Positions 13,601 to 26,000 of a DNA stretch of 64,000 nucleotides are shown one piece after another; positions within the stretch are counted from its first letter, which is position 1; every line of letters begins with the position of its first letter. The notes beneath the pieces are model-generated. The model had not been told where the DNA came from and did not search any database. It saw nothing but the letters and a program-made list of their open reading frames with translations. The translations under genes and the position numbers were made by a program. This DNA is from Hyperoplus lanceolatus (taxonomy: Eukaryota; Chordata; Actinopteri; Uranoscopiformes; Ammodytidae), in assembly GCA_026929865.2 (NCBI GenBank), contig CM049408.1, forward strand, positions 19,604,501 to 19,668,500, read 5' to 3'.

Positions 13601-16600
13601 AGAGATCAGAATCTGTTGCTGTCTACATGACTTTAATTTGTTTCAATATCCACGTCAAAGGCTCCACAATGATGACAGTAGAGCAGAATGATGATGCTGT
13701 CGATTGCTCAATAGTCATTAAGGAGGAGTCAACACTCCCAGTTCCTTTTAAGTACCCTGAAGCGACCTAGGCAAACGGATAGCTTATTGATTAGCTTTCC
13801 TTTTTAAACCTCATGTATAAATGATTTGGCTGTTCATCGAAACATTTATGGGACAGAGAAAAACCCATCTACAGTACATCTATTGAAAGGTCATGGTTGT
13901 ATTATCATCGCTGCTGTTTAACTTTGAAGTTGATTTTCGGTTTGATTCAAAGGTCTTCATAATATTTGATATATTGCCACACAATATGGTACAGACATTC
14001 ATATCCCTAAACGATGTAATAACTGATCCCTAGCTTTTTATTTTGTGCCATTATCATCTCAATCTTTACATTTTTTCCCAATTGTATGACCAAATACTTG
14101 CAAAACTAATGACATTCCCATCAGCCTTGGATGCACTTGGTTAGGGCTTATTAGCTAATATGTGCATGTTTTGATGTTTACATACCAAACTAAGATGGAA
14201 CATGGTAAACATGATACCTGCTAAACATCAGCAAGTTAACATTGACACTGTGACCATGTCAGCATTAGCTGATGATAGTATTGAGTTCAAGTACAGCCTC
14301 ACAGCTATAGACTTGTCAAGGAACTGTTAATGTACATTTTGAGCAGAACTAGAACCGGGAAAGAGGGAAAAACATTTTTATTTATTTTTTCAAAACACAC
14401 TTTATGGTAGTTTCTTCTGCAAAACCTTTATTGACATGAATACGAATAAATCCAACTAGTCAGTGTTAAAACAGGGAGGGCTTAGGAGGGAAGTAAATCC
14501 ACACTGCATAGTACAGAACAGGATGGCTTTGTAGTCATTTCTCCCTGCTGTAGCATTAGGAAACCTCAGCCTGTATGTGAATGAGCCGCAAACTTATGTT
14601 TGGCTGAGGACAGCGGGCCGACATGGCCGATGAGCAAGATACCAAAACATCCTTTGTTGAGTTAATAAAACAGCGGCTCCAAGGTAGAGTGTGGGATCAG
14701 AGCTGCTATATTATTCACGTTCACCTGATGTGACCCTCACAGAACAAGCTCTGTGGAAAATAGTCTGTGCAGCAGCTTAAGCATGACATTCTACAACTAA
14801 GAAAATCTCACACACTATACACTGTACAAATGATCCATGGAAAGCCATAAAAGTATAGCTTCTATAAATCATAACCAATAAATAGATCATCGCCTTCGCT
14901 TGTCAAACACAAATTTCACCTTTTATAAAAAAGAAACAAAAAAAACAAAAACATTTCACCTGGAGTATTGAGAGTATTGTCTCGCGGGAGTGGTGATTTA
15001 AGAGTTTGGATTGGCAAGACAACACTATTCCTTCAAAATTGGGCGAGAGACCAACGGACAGACAGATTTAAAGCAGGGATATAATTTGTCCTGCAGACTG
15101 ACTCGCTTTTTGTGTTGATTCAGAAATCTGCTGGCCTCCATTCTGTATTAGAGAGTAGAGTCTTCTCACAATGTCTGTTTCACAATGTTTTTTTTTTAAA
15201 GTACACTTGCACATTGTATTGATCATTCTTAAACAGAAAGTCCCTTTTCCTCATAAACCTCCAGAGTGCATGAGCTGAATGAAGTATTTGTAGAGGACAA
15301 GCTTCTACTCATAGAACACCCTTAAAGAAATAGTTTGACATTTAGGAAAATGCACCTTTTCAAGTCTGTGCGGGTAATACTATATTAAGCTGCAGCCAAC
15401 AGATAAGCAGAAAAGCTGGCAGAGAAGTAATGCAGCCCACAACTTGTACTTTTTACACTTTAGTTGTTGTACAGAATAAACAAACTAGATATAACATGTC
15501 AATTAGTGACCTTTAGAGGTTCTGGTAGGGAGATTTGATTACCTTTTGGGGGTTCCATTTTTGAAGGGAAAGCAAAGTAAAGTTTTTCCAAAATGCCAGG
15601 TCAATTTTTATATATAAAACTCTAAATCGGAAATGACAAATTGCCTCAGGGTGGGTTCTCATATGTCAAACTATTCCTTTATATATGCCAGAACCAGTTC
15701 ATTTGTTATATGAAAGTTGGCACAATATATTTACCTTGTAGCAGTAACGCCCTTCTTAGTGCCACCTTTTCTTCTTTTTTTTTTATTAGGTCCAATCATC
15801 ATTCTTTGCTGCTAGACATGATTTGGCGTATCTGATTATAACAGCCTATAAATGTGAGTTTTCCAAGCTGAGAGCATTCAGGAGCAGGTCTGTGATATAT
15901 TGCTGTTCCCAGTAGATTTCCTCTGCCGTGGCACATCGACTTACTTAACAGCATTTATTATAGGCTGACGTTGCTCTTGCCCGAATATTTTCTTAAATTA
16001 ACTTTTAGCCACAATGGGGGAAAAAACCTCTCAGTTGGCACACACAGAAGTTACTAATTTTCCTTCTACTGAAGCCACACGTCTTTCTAAAGCTGTTAAG
16101 TTCTGAAGTGCACTACACTCATTATCAAGCTTTTTCTTTCAACTTTTGGCTAATAGATGCCAAAGCTTTATTGTTGACTTTTTGTTATTTGAATCTGTCA
16201 CAATGTGTTGAACAATGTACAAGTCTCATGGAACACTGGTAGTGCATTACATGTCAAACTTCGTGAAAGCCCCCGTTCTTGCAGCAGTGGCTTACCATAG
16301 AAGGAGAATATGCCACTCTGCCGCTTCCTCCCCTCCGTGACTGGAGAAAGGAAGTGACCACACTGAACACGCCCACTTGGCAGGGTTTCCTCTGTGACTG
16401 ATTTCCTGTCTGTTACCCAAGGAGACGGAGGAAGGCAGTCCAGCAGGGCTCCATTAAAGCCAATTAGCGAGAATGCATTCAAAAAACTGCGCCAGAAGCC
16501 AACTGCAACCCACCAAATGTCACTAATTATGGTGCTTTTTAAAACTGAAATTACAGGAGTGGCGTGCTGTTTCTGTATGCTTTCAGAACTGCATCGTCAT

Positions 16601-17312
16601 CTAACTCTCACTTTCTTAGAGCAGGGTTACTGAGGTTATGAGAGGGGACGTGCCGTTGTAGCTTCCACAGACTAGTAACTTGGGGTTTGTTTTCTAGTCA
16701 GCCCACCAAATTATAAATCTCTCAGCTTGGGGTATGTTTGGGGTTTTTGGTTGGGAATTTTTTTCCCCTGGCAGAAGTCCACATGGCAGACTTTTCCTGT
16801 CACACACACCAGTTAGCATAAACAGTATGTATTTAATGCCCACATAATACAACAATCCCATTACGGCTTTAAACGGCCCAAACTAAATGCCCAGAGTCCC
16901 TATATACGTACATCTGTAGAATATGGCATTCGAACAAAGTTACCTCTGTGGTAATGTTTGTGTTTTTCTGACCAAGTCAATGCCAAACCAGTCAATTGCT
17001 TTTGCTATACCAATTCAGACCCTGAAGAAGAATTGTTTTCTTCTCTTTTAACCTGTCCTATAGGCTGCCGATGGCGTAGAGCCCAGTCCAAGCGCCGGTC
17101 ACAGCCCAGCCTCATGGAGACGGCAGCTACCCAGCGGAGACTCTCACCACCTGGGGAGCTCTTATGACCGGGCGCCCAAGACAACCGGGGCGTCCTCCAG
17201 AGGGGATCTGTGGTCCAGTCGGGGTCAGGGGGGGTCAGGTGCCAGAGCCAAGGGGAGGATTGGAGGAGTGGGGGCCAGACCATGGAGCCATCGTCAGTCT
17301 GAACATCATTAG
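4645..17312 (+). CDS. luzp1: luzp1: leucine zipper protein 1
   Basis: Five coding exons join in phase: 4645-4776, 4896-7170, 7741-8336, 8483-8653 and 17064-17312, encoding 1140 aa (human LUZP1 is about 1076). The start ATG is preceded by in-frame non-coding sequence and opens a protein matching the vertebrate N-terminus ([20 protein letters not shown], then [12 protein letters not shown]). Leu/Glu/Lys heptads run over roughly residues 8-225 and 285-350, followed by a long Ser/Pro/Lys-rich disordered tail. Exon 3 carries the conserved [20 protein letters not shown] segment. Known role in mammals: LUZP1 binds and stabilises actin, sits at centrosomes and the midbody, and restrains primary cilium formation. 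The last coding exon is 8.4 kb downstream and ends at TAG 17310-17312. Convergent with kdm1a, as in human. Identity is firm; the last exon rests on its acceptor, phase and open frame. Confidence 0.93.
9193..9390 (-). other. Unidentified minus-strand block with oligo-A end
   Basis: Read on the minus strand, about 170 bases of open sequence end in a run of about 17 A (the T run at 9204-9221). The local protein-like stretch (for example [20 protein letters not shown]) matches no family I know. A 3' oligo-A suggests a retroposed fragment or a SINE-like piece inside luzp1 intron 4, but no target duplication was found. Function unknown. Confidence 0.2.
10642..10920 (+). repeat. Left terminal inverted repeat of the Tc1 element
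   Basis: A 279-bp arm pairing with 11978-12256. By eye the mismatches are one base each in four places (such as AATCTATC against AATCTGTC, and GTGTGCC against GTGTGTC), about 98.6% identity. Identity is lost immediately after GTGC at 10920. Confidence 0.9.
10961..12037 (-). CDS. Tc1-family DD34E transposase, apparently intact
   Basis: The 358-codon open frame encodes a cut-and-paste transposase. Residues about 25-130 hold the bipartite paired-like DNA-binding region with helix-turn-helix motifs ([19 protein letters not shown]) around a basic RRPR linker near 77-80. The DDE domain shows FTDEARF (D172), QQDNARPH (D260) and SPIEHVW (E295); exactly 34 residues separate the second Asp from the Glu, the Tc1 signature. 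Length is close to the usual 340-360. The first ATG at 12037 lies inside the right inverted repeat; M19 (11983) or M41 are possible alternative starts. Arginine-rich composition and an uninterrupted frame differ from the decayed Tc1 copies common in fish. Whether it is expressed cannot be seen. Confidence 0.9.
   Translation of the reverse strand: MISAQVCLRLSTIKGHPEMCSFVSQQKSIEGACNWHADSRMSTRSVARALNVHFSTISRLQRRFREYGSTSNRPHNRRPRVTTPAQDLHIQQVHSQDRLRPATETAAETIGLHNQTISAQTVRNRLREAQLHARCPHRGLDLTPARRCNRHEWANAHIRWRLARWRGVLFTDEARFTLSRADGRQRVWRRVGERFADVNVVDRVAHGGSGVMVWAGICYGQRTHVHFIAGILNAQRYRDEILRPIVVPYIHEHHLTFQQDNARPHVARICTQFLEAENVPVLAWPAYSPDMSPIEHVWNVLDRRIRQRAPLPTNIQQLRTAIEEEWTNIPQATIDNLINSMRRRCVALHETNGGHTRY
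11978..12256 (-). repeat. Right terminal inverted repeat of the Tc1 element
   Basis: Partner of 10642-10920. It contains the annotated first codons of the transposase, so the 5' end of that gene is encoded by repeat DNA also present, in reverse, at the other end. Confidence 0.9.
13965..14330 (-). repeat. Perciform-type interspersed repeat copy
   Basis: On the minus strand this reads as a divergent copy of a very common perch-like fish repeat, recognised from the segment rich in GCTAAC/GCTAAT, then CTGATGGGAATGTCATTAG, TTTTGCAAGTATTTGG and a TGAATGTCTGTACC-like end. No coding capacity is visible. The repeat class is unresolved. Recognition is from memory and boundaries are approximate. Confidence 0.6.
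15320..15545 (+). repeat. Divergent teleost interspersed repeat (AAATAGTTTGACATTT type)
   Basis: Contains the recognisable start TTAAAGAAATAGTTTGACAT. It continues through an AGCTGCAGCCAACAG block and a segment resembling the CACAACTTGT...ACACTTT...GTACAGAATAAACAAAC part of a widespread percomorph repeat, truncated and diverged. Boundaries are approximate; the match is from memory. Confidence 0.55.
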
Positions 17313-17410
17313 AACCCATTGGTTCTAAGCAGGACTATAACAGCAGGAGGACAGGTAGGAGAAAGGGCACAATCTTTTCTTTTCTATTGATTGTTGAAAC
17401 TCATTAATTA

Positions 17411-17640
17411 AAGGAGGCTGATGTTAATTACCCCTCTTCCAATGATGTTACAATTCAAAGTCAGCTTTATTCTCAATTTTTTCAATATGTTCTCTCCGAC
17501 CCAAGGTGCATTAAGGATACAATTAGATAAGCTGAAATAAGTAATATATACAATTAATACATTCTGAATGGTGCAAAAGGTAAGGTAAAACAAAACAGTA
17601 TTAAAAAAAAAGTAAATAAATTGAAATGTGCAATATGAGG
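17411..17640 (-). repeat. Probable old teleost repeat fragment
   Basis: The TTCAAAGTCAGCTTTATTCT motif and A/T-rich continuation resemble the 3' end of a common fish retroelement in minus orientation. No open frame is present. The call is tentative. Confidence 0.3.
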
Positions 17641-17761
17641 AACATTATTCACATATCTGTAATATGCAGTAAACTGGAGAAATTGAAAGTGTACATTATA
17701 AGACATTATACATTAGATGATATAACATCTCGTAAGTGTGCTTTGAATCAAATTTGCGGTA

Positions 17762-18718
17762 TTAAAGCGGCTACGAGTAACATTTAAATATCTTTTAAAC
17801 AGCCTCATGTTTCCTCTTATAATCATAAATTACCTTTAACAGCAAACGAGACCATCAGTGCAAAGAAAGACGTTTTTAAATAGTTTTTATTACTGCATTT
17901 GGTCCGGTCGCACACCCAGTCCGATTTTCAGTTCGCTCGTGCAGGCTCTTTGGTCACATATCCGTATTGGTCGCAGATTTCAGTGCGGCGCAACAACGTG
18001 AATTGAGAAGCCTATCCCTCCAGGTGAGGTAAGGGGAGCGGGAGCCTTGTTTGATACAGTTATTTGTCGTCATAATGACTGATAACAGGGCTGAACCATC
18101 AAAGAAAAAAAAAGAAAATGCAATGAAGAAAAGCTAAAAGGGAGAGTGATATAGGCTACGGGGGTTGGGGGGGACGAGGGCGTTGCCAAGCAACGCGTAT
18201 ACAATTTCACGAGAGCGAAACTAGACTGCAGTGTTTACTCCTAAATGAATGAGCGGTTGGTACTAACACAAAGTTTGCTTTGCTTCACCATCATCAGATA
18301 ACCATTATCTGAAATAGTCATTATTTACAACAACATAAACACATTACCTCATCGTGATCCATACTAACTGCCGTCTATCGTTCATTCGCTTTCTGTGAGG
18401 AGTCGGACAAGTAGCCTAATCTTTCAGCTCCGTGGGAGAGAGTAGTTAGGTGACACTGCTGTATCAACTCATTGCAATCAGGTGCGTGTGGCAGTGACTG
18501 GCATTAGTTGATGCAGTGTCAAAACCACTCTCACGGAGCCGAAAAGAGTCCTCACACTTTCAACACACGGACATGCACTATATTGCCCCCTTCTCAGTTC
18601 ACACTCACGCGCCTGGCACGAGCTACAAAACAGCTTTGCAACAGCGGGCGTCGTAAAAATACTACCGCTTTTGTCCAAAGGAGACGCCAACGTGCCATGT
18701 TACTCGTAGTGGCTTTAA
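17762..18718. mobile_element. TTAA-bounded MITE with CpG-rich core
   Basis: The 957-bp unit starts TTAAAGCGGCTACGAGTAAC and ends with a near-exact reverse complement ending GTAGTGGCTTTAA; the 22-bp arms differ at two bases. TTAA at both tips suits a piggyBac-like target site, but that class is inferred. A second inverted repeat lies inside (about 18429-18480 with about 18495-18545). The core (17,900-18,700) is notably richer in CpG than its flanks and includes CGTTGCCAAGCAACG at 18181-18195. No transposase. It lies between the luzp1 stop codon and the candidate exon at 19071. Confidence 0.6.
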
Positions 18719-19070
18719 GGTAACAGTTTTCCACCATCAGGATTAGTACATCCATTCAAACATTGTGAACTTAAGAATCACAGTCACCTCAAATATTTGA
18801 GATATTTCTGAAAGATTCATAAATTTTGACTGTTCACTGACTAAAAAGGCTTTCAGTGTTCTGCTGAAAATGAATAGTAACAATTTAAATTGGAAGTTTA
18901 CCAATTGAGCACTGTACTAATTAGTACCAAATTACTCTAGTTCTTTTTGGCAAACTTTCTACCAAATTATTTGGAAATTACAGACCAATCATGCTTCTAA
19001 AGAAGTCAAGTAGTTGTGTTTAAAATATGAAGGTTTAAATAAGATCTTTCTTCTTATGTTTTCTTGACAG

Positions 19071-19220
19071 CACTCCATTGAGCTCTCAAGTGCACATGGA
19101 GGGCCAAACATCACTCTCCAATCAACTAATGGCTTCACCAATACCACCATCTCCAAAAGTCAACATCTACAGCTTTTAGAACAAGCAAAGAAAAGAAAAG
19201 AAGCAGTTGCAGTCAAATAG
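19071..19220 (+). CDS. luzp1: Candidate alternative C-terminal exon of luzp1
   Basis: A strong acceptor (TTCTTATGTTTTCTTGACAG) ends at 19070. From its first base a frame runs 49 codons to TAG at 19218-19220, starting HSIELSSAHGG and ending KRKEAVAVK. The phase is 0, so luzp1 exon 4 (ends 8653, phase 0) could splice directly to it and replace the 82-residue tail encoded at 17064-17312. Alternatively the exon is purely 3' UTR, joined from a donor (ACAG|GTAGG) at about 17355. Composition looks coding-like, but I recognise no homologue. Confidence 0.35.
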   Translation, partial: HSIELSSAHGGPNITLQSTNGFTNTTISKSQHLQLLEQAKKRKEAVAVK

Positions 19221-20003
19221 AACTGCAAACCACAGACGCCCTGACTCTGACCCCGAGCGTATGCTTAGACGTGAATGGCTCTCACTATCCGGAACTTTCT
19301 ATGTCTCAAAAGAGGCATAAATGGAAATGGACAGTGCCTGTACAGTGTTTTTATCGAGGTCGCCTCACCAGCCCATGTATCCTCTTCTGCTTCATGTGTT
19401 GGATGTATTATAATGTATTCCCGAAAACTTGACAAGGAAGAGGCTGGCATGCTGAGGACGGCTGGAGATTTTCCTGTGTGCCACAGAAGGTTCAAAGAGA
19501 GAGTTGGAGGACGCCGGGCTCCAAAAGTTACAGAATGCCTTTCTCGGAGGAACATTTCAGTGTCCTCAATGGAGCAGGATATATCCCTTCTTCTGCTTCA
19601 GAACATTTTTGTTCATTAATGGAAACTCAATAATCGTTATTTCAACAGCAGTAGGATGTTTAAGATGCATCTTCATCCCACAGGGCCGTGTTTTCATGCA
19701 AAATCTTGACAAAATAAAAGGATTTTTACTTTAAATGTGACCAAAAACAGGAAGCGAATTACCATCTCGGCAGACTCATACCATCATATTCACTTTTTCA
19801 TTTGTAACTCATATTTACTTAGATGACCTTGTATGCTTTTTTCCTGCTTTTTCTACACATGTAAACAAAAGAAACATGGGAACACATGGACACTTTTGGT
19901 TTATTTTCGACCCGTTTCACCACTTCCTGGTATGCAGCCTCAAACTGGATTTAATTTGTGGGTCTTCCTTGTTGATCTTTTTGCATGTTTCTAGGTAATA
20001 AAT
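19221..20003 (+). other. luzp1: Probable luzp1 3' untranslated region
   Basis: Non-coding A/T-rich sequence follows the exon with acceptor at 19070. Candidate AATAAA polyadenylation signals occur near 19713 and 19998. A longer 3' UTR reaching further signals (near 21288 or 24738) cannot be excluded. Confidence 0.4.
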
Positions 20004-20060
20004 TAAAGATTGTGACTTAGCATGCACTCTGCTTGAAGGATTTCTGGCTGCATTTAGGGA

Positions 20061-20094
<34 letters not shown>

Positions 20095-23000
20095 TATTTT
20101 TGACAGACCGGGACTGTATTTATGCTTTTTGCCATGCCATTTTCACCTTATTTTTGGCGGGATTCTTTGTAATTCGCTTCCTGTTCTGCATTATCCTTTT
20201 CCTCTCTGCTCAACCATATCAAGACAAAAAAAAATCGTAGTTTGCACGCAATGAAATGCAACGCACATGTAGAAAAAAACATGAAAAATTGGGATAGGAG
20301 GGGATTGTTTATAACCTCAAACCATGCTACAATTTCCATGGTGCTTTGTATTGCAGCTGTTCAGTTGTCCTCGTTATGCATTTTGAAAGAGCCATAGCTA
20401 ACTGGAGTTTCTGTTTTAACTGAACCTTGGACTTCAAGTTACCAGCAAACCAGGCCTGGCAAGGCGGATATTTTTCTCACTGCTGCTGTAAATACTGTGT
20501 ACATGCCAGCCAATCGTAGGACACAAGACTTGTTACCACAAGGAACTGACAGTACTGTACAGCTTGTTTGTGACCGGATTCGCCGTGCGAATCGTCCCAG
20601 CTTATCTCCATTTCTTATTTCTATAGAGGTGTATTATTTTGTTACATAATAACATATCAACTTGTGCTTGATATGTTGGAGCAATCTGTCATTGGTGGGT
20701 GATGCTGGAGCAATGGGGGTGCCATAGAAAACCCATAAAGTAATGGCCAGTAACAAAATAAGATGTTTTCATTTAGACAACTGGTGCATATCTGATAAAG
20801 AAACCTCAGTGACTTTCTGTAACGTTTGAGTATTTCAAGGGGTTCCTGCAGGATTTTAAGTGTGACACACAAGACTGGTTTCAGTAAGACGGGCATTTTA
20901 AAACTTCGATCCCACAACACAATTCGAATGTTGCTATTGAATGCAGATGAGAATGACCAATTGCTTGATGGCTTCATGCACCAATCCAACAAGATCATAT
21001 AACCATAACTGTGACATTTGGGCCACATGGGATCTGTTGCCTGGTCTTCATCTGGTTCCTCTGCTGTTATGGATTTCAAATGCTGTGTTGAGTTAGTTTG
21101 CCTGTCAGTCTGTGTACATTTCTTAGTCCTTCTGTATTCTACCAGCTGCCGTCTAACTGTAATATTTATTAGTCTCCATATATATACTAGTTCTTTTATT
21201 GTAAAAAGGTCTGCCTGGTGGCTGGAGGTCAGTCTGTCGCCGCTTTGTCACTTTACTGTTTATGCAAGCTGGAGATTATATGCAATCAATAAACTGCCCC
21301 CCCCCCACACCCATGCAATGTATGTAATTAAGTAAGGCATCATGCTCTACATGCAAATCGGAGTTGATGACTGTGCAGTGATGTATCCACTAAGTCCAAA
21401 CTAAAACGTATGTTTACCCTTTAGAATGCACATTTTCATAAATGTTAATTTATATTACTGTAATACCCTTTGCTGGAAACATCTACAGCTTGTTCATCTG
21501 TGCCTTGAGATACAATAAGAGAGGTAGATTGTCCCAACAGATTCAGACATGCACCATATCTTTACACTTGCTGTGCAGATAAATGACTTGCAATGCTGAT
21601 TGTGAGGCTATGTTTCTTGTTTTTACTTTACATTTTTGTATTTGGAGGATTGTTGTATGGAACATCGTTAAAGTATTTAGGTTTAAGCGTCAAAAGAGCT
21701 TCTCAGAGGGAACCCTTTTAAAGAATATAAACCGCACCGCCCGAAAAGCTACATCCTATGTACAGAGTCGCAGGGTGCAGCGCGGCCTCAGAACGGACTG
21801 CCATGTGGCCACTTCATGGCCACTGCTGGCTTTGTGATAAAAACAGACCCGGCATTCTGTTCAGAGCCCTTAGTCCACATGCTAAGACTCGATGACCATA
21901 CAGTCTTTGTCTGTTATTGTTTCTTCTACCACTACTATTTAGCAAGAGAGGGAATGCCATGTCTCCCTAAATCTCACATCATTTCAACTGATTCCAGTTT
22001 TCATTTTAGCATTTGAGAAAAGTCAAGTGTCCCTTCCTCCCCCCTCTTTCTCCTCTGTTTCTTTTGCATCTTCCCTTGGATTCTCATTTCCTGACCGGGG
22101 AAAAGCCTAAAGAGCGGTGATATGTGTTGTCGGTTCAGAGGGGTTGTTTTACAGAAGGCCAGGGGTCTGTCACCAGATAGTGACTGGCGGCTCCCTGGGT
22201 AGCTGAAAGGTCAGAGGTCGGGGCTGCTTGTAATCCTGTCTCTGCGTCTCGACTCAGGGCTTCTAAATACAGGAGAGATGGAAGACGGACAGCTTGGCAG
22301 GGATGTCGTCTTCAGGGATAATTAAAGCGGACATGGGTGTCCAATGACGGGTTCTGCCTGTGCCCATGCTCCCAGAGATACATGTGGTGAGGTCGTCCTT
22401 CGGTGGGTGTTAATACTGGTATGTCAGTGGGCTCGACGTGTGAACTGGTGTGTTGTGAGCCGCTGCACATCCATGAGTGATAAGTTGCCGATTGACAAGT
22501 GTGTTTGTCTGGACTTGGCATGCAGGGCCGCAGATTGTTTCTTTTCTTTCTTCTATATTCGAGGCTGACATCACTGTGGTTTACTGTACATAGCAACATG
22601 ATGATTCAAGACAAGTGCTAACACGAATGCCCTCCTCAACACTGCCATACTGCCACCATTAACTTCTTGTGTTGCCTGTTAATCAGTCACCAATCAAACT
22701 ATCACCCTAGCAGACAATCCTACAGTCCTCCGTCCTCACTGCAACTAGCCTACACTGTGCAACTGCAACCGAATCACATTTGTACCTTTCACTTACCTTC
22801 ATCCTTAAAAAAATGTCTCCCCCCTTATCCTGAAAAGAGGATTTGAGTCTCCCAGGAAGAGTCCAGCTGTCGGAAACTGTTGATTTTATGACTTGTTGGA
22901 GGGGTTTCCCTCCCTCCTGGAGACAGGCTTCAAAGAAAGCATGGCTTTTCAAAAAAGGGCAAAGTTGAAACTCTATTCTTCGTCACGTGTGCTGCCGTTC

Positions 23001-26000
23001 TTCCTTACAAGGCCCCAAAGTACATCTCAACCCCGACCGTACATCCACTCCGTCCACTGCAACCTAGCTGGACCTATAGCTGTGTGTCAGACTGAAGACC
23101 CATTGAGTCATCGATCTACATGCATTTTGGGCTACAAGCCACTCCTCACATGTTTATTGCTCTTATCCGTGGCTTCAAAGTGGCGAGAGCCTGTGTAGCC
23201 TTAATATGCCGGAATGTACCGAATGGTCATCTGAGACTCGAGTGAAGACTTTACAGGTTTCAAGGCTTCAATGGCTTTTTGTGGTGCTATAAAGAATCTA
23301 GAGTTTCTGTCAGTTCCCTCTCCTCCCTGAATGATTGAATCCCAGAATGGGCATAATGGCCGCTGCTGCTGGCTGCGGCAATAAAAGTTGGACATTGGCT
23401 CTAAATTATTTTATTGAAAATTCCTTCAAGGGCAAGAGATGGTTAAGAAGTAGGGGGAGAAAAGAGGCTGCTTCCTCTTTCCTGCTTACAAAAGAGTCAA
23501 ACAGAAATCCTCGCTCTGCCGGTGTGTAAACATCCGTTATTTACAAGTCATTGTTTTTTCCTTTTTTATAAAGTAGACTAGAATGTACTTAGCCGAGATT
23601 GGAGTGACGAGGGCAGAAATGGCTCAAGTTGGGCAGCGAGCGGGGCCCTCCTCCTCAAAGGCGTCCATTGTGAAGCCAGGGTCATGGTATCATTGGGTGG
23701 CGTAGGCTGTAATCTGCACTTAACCAGCACTTAACTTTAAGACCTCAAACGACTAATGCCCCCCTCAGTCCCCAAGTTCAAAAGCTTTCCTCTTTTTGTG
23801 TGCAGAATTGTACTTAAACACCTTTTCTGAAGCTGTTGGCTGAATGCACCCCAGTCAGATGTTGTATGTGTTTTCCTGCACCTGCCAAATTTAGTATTTA
23901 AAATCATCTCATCAGTTGGAAAAGGGATATGGGTGTAAGCTCTCTGCGAACCAATCATTTTTTGAACATATCTTTTGGAGGTATGGCACCCTGTTATGCC
24001 TCAGCCTTCTAACATTGTGCCAAAATCATTCCACAGTATTTCCAGTGTACAGTTAAGAGACGGTGCCAATGTTTCCCCCGGATGCATCCCCTGCCTCCGA
24101 GATACTGAAATTGAGGGGAAATAATCAATTTGAGGGGTTTCTTTTGTTAACTGCTTATTTGTGTTTCTATTTCTTTGTTAAACAAAAGATGTCTTATTTT
24201 GGAAGCTATATCAGATAGATTTTATTTAAGGAAAATCTTGTAATTTTGTAAAGTGGGCCTTATTATTGAAATATATTATAGGTATTTGTCCATCTTGATT
24301 TTAAGAATTATGTTTTTTTGTTTTCTTTTGCAAGATAAATGTATTTTCCTCATTGCTATTACACTCCTGGAGAGTAATTCTTCCTGTATTTTGTGTTTGT
24401 TATTTTAATGCAAGACATTTCTCACGACCTGTACATATGACTGCACGCCATGAATCAGAGAAAGAGAGACAGTCCAGGGTTTGTGCCATAGTCATTGGAA
24501 GAATGAGAGCGATTTTATCAGAGCTTAGCAGGTCTGCAGTGCTGAGTGGTTCACCATGTGTGTGTCCCGCCTGCCCACACATTTTTATCAGGGACCACTG
24601 GCACTTCGGCCTCCTTGCTGCTCTGTTCTCCTTCGCTCATAAATTCAGGGTTTGTACATCTTCTGTGCTGTATGTTTGTAAGTGCTGCCAAAGAAAGAAG
24701 CGTGCCGGCCCCGGACACGCACGTATGTGTGTGAAAATAAATACACACAAATAATCTAATAGGAATAATCTAATAGGAACTAAATAAAAATAACATTAAA
24801 CTGGATCTCATATTCCACAGATACACACATACATGAACAGATGCAAGAAGTTCAGGCCTGTACAATCAAAATTTGTTTTGTTTTATTGAGTGTTATAAGT
24901 TTTATGCAGAAGGAGACTGACAGGCAGAGGTGTCAAACACGAAACTGCGTGAAATCAAATCAGATCAAACCTTTTTTTTATGATTTATTATTGCCTCTGT
25001 GTGTCAGCAATGCCAGGTGGACTGTAGGGAGTTTTTTTTTTTATTTTCCTTCTCAGTTTTAGACTTAATACATTGTGCATGTTTTAACCTTACTGTGGCT
25101 GGTGCACTCTGCATGTAGGTCTCTCGAAGCTGCCAACTGTACAGCAGACCATATGTATTCCAATAAAAATAAAAACCAACCTGTTTTTAACACGTCTCCA
25201 TGTTGGAACCTGTTTCTGTTTCTCTGTGTGCATGTGGGTGAGCATGCACTCGTGTTGCTGATAGTGTGTTAAATTCAACCACGTATGTTAAAATCTCTTT
25301 TCATGCTTTATGCCGAACAAGCTCAGCAAGTTTTGATTTCATAGCGTTACACCCTGTGTCTGTCTGTGCGTGTGTGTGTGTAAAATCTCCTGATTTGAAC
25401 AGGGAAGAAGGAACGCAGCAGCTGACGGTATGCAAAATAAGCAGGCAGACAAATGAGGCAAATTGGTCAGGTACAAAGAAAGGGGAAACCGCAAGCTGTT
25501 GTGGAATGCAAAGTCAGCACACACAACTTTCTCTTAAAAAGCATACGCCTCACTTTGTGAAAGCCAGCACTTCTTGTTCCTGCAACTGTAGGGTGACTGT
25601 AAATAAATCACCTAATTGACACAATGTAGTTTAATTAACATCATGTGAAAATAAACAACACTCTGATCCTCTGTGTTGTCAATCAGTAATGCTTGGTGCA
25701 TCTAAGGAGACTTTTTCTGGTGATACTATTTATTTATTTTTTCATTGAACCCTCTACCTCGAGCTGCCTGGTTATTTCCTACATGTCCCAGTTGTACAAC
25801 ATCAGCGAACAAGTGTGAACATGTTGACTTCAGCTGCATGGCCTTTATGTGTAGGTGGAGTGAACAAGAGAGGAGAAGATCAAGAAAGTCACTTCTGGTG
25901 CGCAGCTTCATTGCATTTGGTCTATTAAGTGAGTAATTAACTAAGAATCCCAAATATATCAAACTGAATACAACACCTTTATATATCACTTTACATATAA

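Noticed and set aside
16198..16633. Paired open frames on both strands as a candidate exon
   Set aside because: No splice sites in a phase compatible with luzp1 and no recognisable protein; left as intron.
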